A stretch of 64,000 bases of DNA from Physcomitrium patens (taxonomy: Eukaryota; Streptophyta; Bryopsida; Funariales; Funariaceae). Below the pieces are notes generated by a model that ran no database searches, was not told the origin of the DNA, and saw only the letters and a list, made by a program, of their open reading frames with translations. Numbering within the stretch: position 1 is the first letter of the stretch; each line of letters opens with the position of its first letter. The position numbers were made by a program, and so were the translations under genes. Below, one piece after another: positions 54,825 through 64,000 of the stretch. The stretch is from positions 11,461,986 to 11,525,985 of the forward strand of contig NC_037273.1 of the NCBI RefSeq assembly GCF_000002425.4, in the 5' to 3' direction.

Positions 54825-57800
54825 TCAGAATATATCTACTACGTCTTTCTCCAGTTCGTCTTTGTCACCGTCATTATCCAAATATCTTTCATCTTCTTGC
54901 TGCGGAATCTCTATACCTTCATTAAGGTCTTCCATATTCATCTCCGCGTGTCTTCGTTTAAATATTTTTACTCGCTTCCCTGCAATTGGTATTTTCAATT
55001 TTGTACCATCTAACTCCCGTAATGAGTAAGTCGCATTATCATGAACAGTTGTTACTATATATGGTCCAAACCAACGTTTTAAAAATTTCCGCAAAGTACT
55101 ATGTTGATTATCCAAACTATTGTCATAAACAAGTACCCAGTCACCTTCTTCGATTGCTTTAGGTCTCAATGGATGTTGCTTATCGAATCGCACCTTCTTT
55201 TATAACATTGCTATTTTTAACCTTTCCAATGCTATTTGCACATCTTTCGATCTTTGCTCCAATTGTCGAATCCTAATAGCTAGAAGTTCTTCTCTTATCA
55301 AGCCATCTTCCCATGGTAGCATACATGGTGACCATGTTTGCTTTTTGCATTCCCTTCCGGATAATAAGCAATAGTCAGTGATAGTTTAACTCTACATCTT
55401 TCAAAGAACTTATGAGCTTCTTGTGCATTTAATTCTCCAAGATCTGCAGTGATTTTTCCTACGCATCCGTAGCAGCAAATGACATCTTCAAGCAAAAACC
55501 TACAAATTCTTTTGTGGATTTTGTCCTCAATGCTCTTCCTTCTACTTGATTTGATAAATCTTCACGAGCTAAAACCAAATATCTCATCTGCCATAACCCA
55601 ATTGGCATAATAACCAAATCAACAACCTATTTAAAATGAACAGCCAAAGGATACGTAGGATGAAGACCATCTCGATGTCGGATATTAGAATACGATTGAC
55701 AGATTTCACATGACTCTACAAATGAGAGCACATCTCGATACATATTTTTCCACCAATATCGTTCCTTGAGTTTAGCAAAAGTAGGCCACATTCCTCTATG
55801 CCCTGCCCATAAACTATCATGAAACTCCTTTAATAATTTAATTTTTACTTCCCTTTTGCCTATTACTCGTTGTGGAATCCCAATTCCTTTCTTCTGTCTC
55901 TTTCAAAAGAATCCATCTCGAAATAAAAATCCATATGCTTTTTTTCTTATTTGTTTGAATTTTTCTATAGACCAATTCCCCTGCTTAGTCAAGGTATTCA
56001 AGTAATGACTAATATCCAATAATTCTCCTTCATAAGATTCTTCAAGAAATAGCTTGTCTTCTCAGTTGGGATTTGATATTGAATAGAATTTCAATCCGAC
56101 GTCATCAATGTCTTCAACCATTTCGTCCTCCCTCTCATATCTTGCTCGAGATAGCATGTCTGCTACTAAATTGTCCTTTCCAGTGATATGCTTAAATTCT
56201 AGATTTAGTGACTTAATATAAGCAATCCATCTCAACATTGCAATATCTGGCGTTGAACAGTTAGTAATCATTCCAAGCAATGGCAAGCAATCTGTTTCAA
56301 TTACTACTACAGCCCTAATCAAGTAGTCTTTTTTAGCTTTCATAGCCGAAACGACTCCCCAAAGTTCTCTTTTGACTTGCGAATATGCACGCTAATGAAT
56401 ACTTAAAACTTTAGCCCCAAATCGAACTGCAAATCTACTCCCATTTGAATCAGCTTGACGCACAGTCCATCCAACGGCAATTGGACTAGCGTCCACAGTA
56501 AGAATCACTGGTCTATTGTACTTATAATCAACCTTCCTCAATATTGGAGGTGACATCAATAATTTCTTCAATCTTTGCATTGCCTGAATATGCCTTTCTT
56601 TCCATTTAAGTCGGTAATCCTTGCATAACAGTTCATATAATGGATCCGCTATGTGAGCATAATGAGGGATCCAGATTCGATAAAATACACATGCATCCAA
56701 AAACCTGTGAACCACTGTTAAAGAACCACAATCCTCTTTCATCCTTCCAATTGCTTCAACTTTAGTCGGATCTAGTTTTCTTCCGTAAGATCCACATAAA
56801 TGTCCAACAATCACAACCTCTCGTACTCTAAGTACGAACTTCATACCCGATAATGTAAGATGAACTTCTCCAAGCGGAGTTAAAATCTTTTCACAATCTT
56901 GTATATGATCAACAACATATTTGCGACACCCCCTCGTATCTAAAGTTTCATCCTTGTCTCCTTCTCTGCACCCTTTTATAGGAACATCATTCAGAAAAGG
57001 CATAGTCTTTTCCGTAATAAAATCTCTCAATACCATATTCATCGCATTTATCATATGCGCAACTGAGTTGGTCGCGCCTTGAGGAAGAGTGCACATTCTA
57101 ACTAATCCAAGGGGTGTCCTCATTGTTGTCATATCTCTACTTCCTTCGGTAAGTTGAAATTGATCATAACCTGAATACAAGTCACCCATTGAATAGATCG
57201 CCCTTCCAGTAAACGCCTCAGCAAATTCATCCACAATAGGTCCAATTCCTGCATTCCTGACAGTTACAGCATTCACCGGCTGCATATCTTGAATAAACCG
57301 CAGTGATCGATTCTTCTTAGGTACCGTAAACCATCAACTAGAATACGGTGCAAATGAAGGTTCTAATATTTTCATCTTTATCTTTTCTTTCAATAGTTCC
57401 ACCAATTTAGGTAAATGTGTCCTCGATATTGGAATCGGTCTTAGATTCCAAGGTACATGCGGTACAGTGAAGATAACCATAGGTGTTATAATATTTGGAT
57501 CCACACACCCAATTTCATGAGATTCGAAGACAAACGATCTACCTTGTTTAGCCAACATCTTTTTGAAGCAAGTAATTTCCTCCGGCAATAAAGAACCATC
57601 AGAACCAATCTTCAATTCTTCAAAAGTCTCTTTAGTAAATTGATGTCCAATACTCATTGGATCTCTTAAACTTGCTTCTTTTAATGCTTCTCCCATTTGT
57701 TCTTTAGAATCATGTGGTAATGGTCCGGCAACAGGCTTTACCTTCTTATCTGCCGTTTTATATCTCGTCTCTACAGTGACTTATGGTGCTTGAAAAGATT

Positions 57801-58066
57801 CAAGTATGGTATAAACCTCTCTTGAATGAATCTCAACAATCTTATCATTATCTCCTAACCCAATAGATGTAATCAATTCCAATGAATCTTCCAGTCCATT
57901 TTCTTCATAAACACCTAAAATCCTCTCATCATCTTGTAATGTACCTAACTTGCGTAATTGTCCTTCAATATTATATAATCTTTTTTTTTCTTTTCTTTTA
58001 AAATCATCAACTTTCTTATACATAATATTTCCATTTTCCAATATATCAATAAAACTCGCATCAAAG
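54825..58066 (-). pseudogene. Family B pol of B3, 5' end cut by A3
   Basis: On the minus strand from 58066, the B pol start (MENGNIMYKKVDDFKRKEK) is followed by RT (IYSMGDLYSGYDQFQL, MPFLNDVPIKG), RNase H (VDASPIAVGW, DMLSRARYE) and integrase. About 190 bp of integrase C-terminal sequence is deleted near 55325 relative to B2, and the catalytic Glu position is Lys (55337-55339). It shares the B2 nonsense codon (TGA at 57334) and the Asn in FLND, so B2 and B3 come from the same damaged lineage. gag and 5' LTR are beyond the A3 insertion. Confidence 0.9.
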
Positions 58067-58518
58067 TATTAGGGACAAAGTCTTTAGACCTTTCTAGAGA
58101 CAAGTTTCTAGAACCTTCTAGAAAGAAGTCTCTAGAAACTTACAGAAGATTCCTTGAATATTCTCTTAGAATATTCTTTGTAGATTCCCTAAAGATTCCC
58201 TTAAAAGGCTCTAGAAGATTCTTAGAATATTTTAGTAGATTCTAGGAAGTTACTTGAGAAGCTTCCTAGCTCTTGGGTAGTTGCTCAAGAAGCTTCATAA
58301 TTCTTGGGAAGCTTCTTGATGCGCTTCCTTAGAACCATAGGCTTGTAGTATATATAGGAGTCGAGGCTCAAGAGTTCTTCAGTCTCGACAACACATCTCT
58401 TGAAGCTCTAGCTCAATTCTCTTGGCGTTGCTCTTGTACTCATCTGATAATCTAGTTCTTGTCATTTCTTCTTGAACTTCTTGTTTAGATTTCTTGTTTG
58501 TATTTTTGGTCTGTGACA
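58067..58518 (+). mobile_element. Family A 5' LTR of element A3
   Basis: This 452-bp LTR runs from TATTAGGGACAA (TG decayed to TA) to CTGTGACA. It is diverged from the A2 LTR but keeps a 5-bp-phased GAA/TTC run at 58106-58123 and further GAA..TTC pairs near 58158-58182. It has a TATA box at 58349-58356 and the predicted start/self-primer at 58380-58391. CAAAG (58062-58066) on its left is the candidate target duplication. Confidence 0.92.
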
Positions 58519-58520
58519 GT

Positions 58521-58531
58521 TTGTCGAGACT
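58521..58531 (+). other. Self-primer-binding site of A3
   Basis: TTGTCGAGACT, two bases past the LTR, is the exact reverse complement of AGTCTCGACAA at 58381-58391, an 11-base match. The flanking sequence has diverged from A2, so conservation of both halves is informative. Confidence 0.78.
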
Positions 58532-58543
58532 ACCTTTATCTTA

Positions 58544-58916
58544 ATATCAGAGCTGAATCCTTCTTGTTTGAGAGCGGATTATCCCTCTTCTTGAAGGTAT
58601 TCTAGCGCTTTAGGGGTTGCGGATTACCTTCCTCTAAACTGATATTTTTTCAATCACAATATCAGAGCTTAGTTCTTTGAGGCAGAGAGTGGACTACCCC
58701 TTTTCTTGGAGATACTTGAGCGTTCTAAGGGTTGCGGATTACCCTCTCTTGGACTGATATTAATTCCTTCTTTTTGTTTAGCATAGCTAGTAGAAAAGAC
58801 TGTTAACATCGATTTCAGAGCTTTGCCTTCTTGATAGAGTGCGGATTACCCCTCTTCTCGAAAGCATTGAGGCATTTTTAGAGGTTGCGGATTACCCTCC
58901 TCTAAAACTGAAATCG
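58544..58916 (+). other. Structured 5' leader: three tandem hairpin modules (A3)
   Basis: There are three units, 58544-58645, 58659-58760 and 58810-58916. Units 1 and 2 close with ATATCAG and CTGATAT. Unit 3 closes with CGATTTCAG and CTGAAATCG, a compensatory change. In unit 3 the second hairpin stem is nine perfect pairs, TTTTAGAGG (58876-58884) with CCTCTAAAA (58899-58907), around a loop containing GGATTACC. Each unit repeats a first hairpin with AGAG/CTCT and a similar loop. It lies between primer site and gag. Confidence 0.68.
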
Positions 58917-59035
58917 TTTAGTGTTTTTTTTCTTTTCTCCGAGTAGGTTTTAGTGACAGGTAGTGCTACAGTTTTCTCCAAGAGACTTAGCAATTTCTTC
59001 TTCTCTCAAAATTTTAATCCATCTATTCTCTAAAT

Positions 59036-60058
59036 ATGGAAGTAGACCAAGTCATAGACAGTGCATCTCCACAAGTAGACGATAGAGTGGCAACTCTTGC
59101 AGATCTTCAAGCTCTTATGAATAGTGTACGAAAAAAGATTGTATTTTTTAGCAATCCAAGTAAAGAACGTCAAATTGATCTAGTGACCAAAGAAGCTAGA
59201 CGCGAAATTCATAGCCTACAACAAGAGATTATTCGACTGAGAGAAGCAAGACATGTGTCACATATGACCCCTATAGATACTTCAAGGATTAGTACGAAAG
59301 AACCAAAAGCGAATATGCGAGACAAGTTTGACGGAACAAGAGCCAACTTCCGAGGTTTTGTGCAACAAGTACAGCTTTACCTACGCCTATACCCTTCTCG
59401 TTATCCGAATGGATTTACCCAGGTTGCTTTCATAGGTACTCTTCTATCAAAAAATGCTCGTTCTTGGTTTGCTCTACTATTGGAGAAGGATTCTCCAATA
59501 TTGTACGACCTAGAGGCTTTCATAGAGAGACTTACTGCTGTGTTTGGAGATAGCGATCGAGAAAGAGTGGCTGAAAGAAAGATACAAAATCTGCGACAAG
59601 GATCACGTTCTGTTGCAATCTATGCTGCAGAATTTCAACAGCTTACATGTGATCTTGATTGGAATGATAAGGCGTTCATGACACGATTTCGATATGGACT
59701 GAGAGATGATGTCAAGAACTTATTGATCACCATGCCTAAGGCGGATACTTTAGAAGAACTTATATCTCAGGCAATTATTTGTGACAACCGCCTCTTTGAA
59801 TTACGACAAGAAAGACGATCAAGCTGGAGAAATGATGGAGCATTTGCTACATTTTCAAAACGTCCAGAGAATCACTCCACAAATCCTGAACCCATGCAAA
59901 TTGATGCGGTACGTTTCAAACCCCTCACAGCTGAGGAAAGGAAGCGACGGTTTGAACAAAACTTGTGTTTATATTGTGGAGAAGCGGGCTATAAAGCTGT
60001 AGATTGTCGGAAGAAACAGAAGCCTCAAACAACAAGACTCAGGAGTACAAGCATGTAG
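59036..60058 (+). CDS. Family A gag (element A3), intact frame
   Basis: A 340-codon frame without stops runs from [17 protein letters not shown] to RLRSTSM. It contains a coiled-coil segment (about residues 45-80, [17 protein letters not shown]), the gag core ([44 protein letters not shown]) and a C-terminal knuckle, [14 protein letters not shown], in which Tyr replaces the expected His. It would form the particle shell and bind RNA. It overlaps the pol frame by 55 bases in a different register, implying recoding for Gag-Pol. It is the only undamaged gag here. Confidence 0.9.
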   Translation: MEVDQVIDSASPQVDDRVATLADLQALMNSVRKKIVFFSNPSKERQIDLVTKEARREIHSLQQEIIRLREARHVSHMTPIDTSRISTKEPKANMRDKFDGTRANFRGFVQQVQLYLRLYPSRYPNGFTQVAFIGTLLSKNARSWFALLLEKDSPILYDLEAFIERLTAVFGDSDRERVAERKIQNLRQGSRSVAIYAAEFQQLTCDLDWNDKAFMTRFRYGLRDDVKNLLITMPKADTLEELISQAIICDNRLFELRQERRSSWRNDGAFATFSKRPENHSTNPEPMQIDAVRFKPLTAEERKRRFEQNLCLYCGEAGYKAVDCRKKQKPQTTRLRSTSM

Positions 60059-63000
60059 GAAAACAAGGACGCCCAGCCACAATAGGGACCGTGCGGCTGG
60101 ACATCTCAACATCCAAAATTAATCAAGGTCCCTTTCTCTCAGCTCAACCTTCAGATTGTTTTATGGTACCTTTACATCTGGGTATTCAAGAACTACAAGT
60201 CGATGCTTTATTAGACTCGGGTGCATCCGCTTGCTTTTTAGATGAAGAGTTTGCCAAGCTTCACAATATTTCTCTTGTAAAGAAACTTAAGCCTGTCCAT
60301 GTAGAAGTCATAGACGGACGACCATTGTCTTCGGGCAAGGTTATCTATGAATCTAGACCATTGAAGGTACGTCTTGAAAACCATGAGAGCAATATTGTGT
60401 TTAATGTTATCAAGACCCCTTCATGTCCTATCATTTTGGGACTATCTTGGCTTCATAGATATAATCCATTGATAGATTGGAAGTTGCAGAAAGTGACATT
60501 TCTAACAAACTCCTTGAAGGTGGAATCTGCCAAGTTAATGTCTAGAAATAAATCCTTGTTTATAGGTGCAAGGGCTTTCATGAAGGAAGCCAAGCAAAAT
60601 ACACCTCTTGTCATCTTTGCAACTCCGACTCGAGAAGATGCAACTCCGACTTTGGTTATTCCAAAGCAGTATGAAGAATTCAAAGATGTCTTTGAAAAGA
60701 AGAATGCTGATATGCTGCCAGAGCATCGACCCTATAACTGTGCCATTGAATTACAAGAAGGAGCACAACCACCTTTTGGACCAATCTACAATTTTTCGCA
60801 GACGGAGTTGACTGAGTTGCGGAAGTACATTGACAAGAGTCAAGCCAAGAACTTCATCCGTCATTCGAAGTCGCCAACTGGGGCACCAATCTTATTTGTG
60901 AAGAAGAAGGATGGCTCACTACGGATGTGCATGGACTATCGAGGTCTCAACAAGGTGACAAAAAAGAATCGCTACCCACTGCCTTTGATCTCTGGTCTTC
61001 TAGAACAACTTGGGCGTGCAAGGATCTTTACAAAGATTGACCTAAGGGGAGCTTACAACCTTGTGTGAATTAAGGAAGGAGATGAATGGAAGACAGCGTT
61101 CCAAACAAGGTATGGCCATTTTGAATACAATGTCATGCCATTTGGTCTTACTAATGCTCCAGCGGTCTTTCAACACATGATGAATGACATCTTTCGAGAG
61201 CATCTAGACGATTTTGTTGTCATCTATCTAGATGATATTTTGATATTTTCTAAGAACGAGAAAGAACATGAGAAGCACGTTCGTTTGGTACTCAAAAAAC
61301 TACGGGAGCGAGGACTCTATACCAAATTGGAGAAGTGCTTATTTCACCAAACTGAGATGGAGTTTTTGGGATTCATCGCGACTACGGAAGGCTTGAAGAT
61401 AGATCCAAAGAAGGTGGAAGGAATCATGTCTTGGGAAGTTCCGAAGACGGTTAGGGACGTACAATGTTTTCTTGGATTTGCTAACTACTATCGGATCTTC
61501 ATCAAGAATTATTCTCAAGTTGCTGCCCCCTTCACTCGGTTAACGTGTAAGGACAAGCTCGAATGGGGACCTATCGCAGAAAAAGCATTTCAAGATTTGA
61601 AGATGGTATTTACTACAGCTCCAATCTTGGTACATCCGGACTTTACAAAGGCCTTTTATTTAGAGACAGATGCTTCGGATTTTGCTTTGGGAGCTGTACT
61701 TTCACAGATGGGCATAGATGAGAAGCTCCATCCAGTTGCGTTCTATTCTCAAAAATTCTCTGCTGCTGAGATCAACTATGAGATCCACGATAAGGAACTC
61801 CTTGCTATAGTAGATTCTTTCCAAGAGTGGTGCCACTTTCTTGAAGGAACTGCACATCCAGTGACCGTATATATGGATCACAAGAATTTGGAGTATTTTA
61901 TGTCGGCTTGGGTTTTGAATCGGCGTCAAGCTCGGTGGAGTATGTCGCTATCCAGGTTCGACTTTGTTATTACTTATCGGCCTGGGAAGCAACAAGGGTT
62001 GTTCGATGCATTATCAAGGAGATCATATCTTGCGCCAAAGGCAGGAGATGCAGCATTTGATCAACAGTGCACGACATTGTTGAAGCCAGAGAAATTTCGG
62101 CTCAACGCAGCTATTGTACCAATTGATGCTGACTTCCTCGACCAGATACAGGCCGCAACCATTGAAGTTTCTCTAGCCCTTGATATCAAGCAACATGCTA
62201 GTGATGATAAATTCAAGATAGAAGGAGATCTAGTATATTTTGAAGAGCGGTTGTATATTCTAAAAGGGCCAACACGACTCCAAGTTCTTTAATCTCGTCA
62301 TGACTTTCCAACTGCGGGACATTTTGGATTCAATAAGACCTTGGAACTTATTTCCCGCGATTTCTAGTGGCCTCAAATGTGGAAGGATGTGAAAGATTTT
62401 GTTGTATTTTGTGACATTTGTTCAAGATCCAAAAACCCTCAACATCGGCCTTATGGACTTCTATAGCCATTGCCTATTCCGCGCCGACCATGGTCTTCGG
62501 TTTCCATGGACTTTATTACGGATCTACCACCATCGAATTCATTTGACAGCATTTTTGTTGTCGTAGACCGGCTTACAAAGATGGCGCATTTTATCCCTTG
62601 CAAGAAGACATCGTCAAGCGAAGACACAGCAAGACTCTTTCTTGATAATGTGTATCGATATCATGGTCTACCAGATGATATCGTATCAGATCGAGGAACC
62701 CAGTTTGTGTCAAAGTTTTGGAAATCTCTTTTTGAAATATTGAAGGTGGATATCAAGCTTTCTTCGGCATTTCATCCTCAAACGGACAGCCAAACAGAAC
62801 GGGTGAATCAAGTTTTAGAGCAATATTTACGTTGCACCATCAACTATCAACAAGATGATTGGGTCACATATCTACCGCTAGCCGAGTTCGCATATAACAA
62901 CACCCTTCATGCGTCAACTCACCAAACGCCATTCTTTTCCAATTATGGATACCATCCAAAGCTTGACTTATGGAGTTCGTCAACGATTAACAATCCGGCA

Positions 63001-63564
63001 GCTGAAGGATTAGTGAAGGAGCTTTCGCAGCTTCAAACTACATTGAAGCTTCAATTTCAAACTGCCCAAGAATCTTACAAGGCGTCCGCGGACAAATTTC
63101 AGAATCAGGCACCTAAATTCACGATTAGAGACAAAGTTTGGCTGCTTCAACGAAATATTAAGACCAAGCGGCCATGTGACAAATTGGACTATCGGCGATT
63201 GGGACCATTTATTATCCAGAAGCAGATCAATCCTGTAGCGTATCGTCTGGAGTTACCAGCTACTATGAAGGTACATCCTGTCTTTCATGTTTCTTTGTTG
63301 GAGCCTTATCGAGAATCGTCTTTTCCTGGAAGAGTACAATGTCCACCACCTAGCATAGAAATAGAGAACCACGAAGAATACGAGGTGGAAAAGGTCCTGG
63401 ATTCATGGCAAAGATGGGGTAAATTAGAATACTTTGTGCATTAGAGCGGTTACGATATTAATGAATGAACATGGGAGCTGGCCGAAAATCTCGCGAATGC
63501 GCCACAAAAGGTACAAGAGTTTCATCGACGATATCCTGAGAAACCCAAGCCGGTTCAACGATAG
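60004..63564 (+). pseudogene. Family A pol (element A3): PR-RT-RH-IN-chromodomain
   Basis: One frame overlaps the gag end; the first codon of the open frame is not an ATG, so it is probably made as a fusion. Protease has [15 protein letters not shown] (about 60210). RT has [19 protein letters not shown] and VIYLDDILIF (about 61220). RNase H has ETDASDFALG. Integrase has the CDICSRS zinc region, MDFITDLPP, VSDRGTQF and DSQTERVN with its acidic triad complete. The chromodomain is near 63370-63490. Six stops (61066, 62290, 62366, 62464, 63442 and about 63466) are all single C-to-T or G-to-A steps from the A2 sense codons. It is the best-preserved pol in the window. Confidence 0.93.
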
Positions 63565-63709
63565 CTTCTTACTGAAGCTTGCTCATCCAGAAAACAGAAA
63601 AGAGGAGAGAGCACTACCAAAATCCATAGTTGATGTAGTCATTCTCTCCAAGATAGCGTAGAACTTTGTTAGTAGCCCAAGTTTGTTCTTATTGTTTTAG
63701 CCTTTGAAT

Positions 63710-64000
63710 ATGGATAGCCAAGATACTACACTTGTCATGTCATCTCAAGCAACTAGCTCACGAAGACGACCGCGAGATGAAGAACCACCTGCACCACGAC
63801 GACGTTGAAGGATTCCGAGCAACAGATCGCTGGTGATTGTATTTGAGGTCGAGCCTGCCTACAATGGTCAGCCAGAAGGAGTGTTTGCAGGACAATTTCA
63901 CAATGAAGACACAGAGGTTCATGCTTGGTCAGAAGTTGAAGGTGTGGGCCACTACCGTTGGCTTCAAGGACCATTGAATCACTTGCCTTGTGAACAACAA
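63710..64000 (+). pseudogene. ORF3 of family A (element A3), cut by the window end
   Basis: The frame starts at ATG 63710 (MDSQDTTLVMSSQATSSRRR) and is still open at 64000. One TGA interrupts it after an Arg run. It keeps SNRSLVIVFEVEPAYNGQPE, VHAWSEVEGVGHYRWLQG and NHLPCEQQ. It differs from the A2 copy at many third positions while keeping the protein core, which suggests past selection on the protein. No function is recognised. The 145 bp before it are noncoding. Confidence 0.72.

Noticed and set aside
1-64000. Bacterial or phage origin, defence systems, CRISPR or tRNA genes
   Set aside because: No operons, ribosome sites, tRNA cloverleaf genes or repeat-spacer arrays were seen; LTRs, chromodomains, polypurine tracts and target duplications mark eukaryotic retrotransposons throughout.

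Overview
This window looks like repeat-saturated heterochromatin of a eukaryote. I find no host gene, no tRNA or rRNA gene, no CRISPR array and no prokaryotic gene layout. Essentially all 64 kb consists of Ty3/gypsy LTR retrotransposons nested inside one another and decayed mainly by C:G to T:A change. The protein styles of two families (B and D) resemble land-plant Gypsy elements as I remember them, while the chromodomain families (A and C) carry self-priming signals known from the Tf1/sushi group. A land plant, perhaps an early-diverging one, is my best guess. A fungus cannot be excluded without a database search.

Four families are present. Family A is a chromovirus with short LTRs (about 420-490 bp), order gag, PR-RT-RH-IN-chromodomain, then a small ORF3. 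It is at 522-13239 (a composite with a 4.35-kb inverted repeat) and 58067-64000 (best preserved, runs off the window). Family C is a related chromovirus with a 561-bp LTR, at 38877-43130 (internally inverted), 43131-43620 (remnant) and 48147-53504. Family B has a 1.33-kb LTR, a tRNA-type primer site, a gag-PR ORF and a separate RT-RH-IN ORF with no chromodomain. It is at 22582-29865 plus 38514-38876 (B1), 29866-38509 (B2, complete with target duplication), 44757-48146 (B0, very old) and 53505-58066 (B3), with several solo LTRs. Family D occupies 13240-22581 with PR-RT-RH-IN, an extra downstream coiled-coil ORF and a probable 3' LTR.

The layout is a set of Russian dolls. On the left, family D has received the A composite, and solo B LTRs sit in both. 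In the middle, B2 sits inside the 3' LTR of B1. On the right, A3 lies in B3, B3 in C3 and C3 in the LTR of B0.

The strongest signals for a second look are these. (1) Family A LTRs carry a long 5-bp-phased GAA/TTC array with the form of heat-shock elements. (2) Families A and C have a self-priming signal: the predicted mRNA 5' end is complementary to the site just after the LTR. (3) A repeated two-hairpin leader module between primer site and gag shows compensatory changes and is shared by A and C. (4) ORF3, downstream of pol, is conserved between A and C. (5) The A palindrome has junctions expected of self-integration, and its arms are far more alike than its gag copies. (6) B-family LTRs insert at 4-bp sites with a CG core. 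(7) All three B copies that cover the site have lysine in place of the catalytic integrase glutamate.
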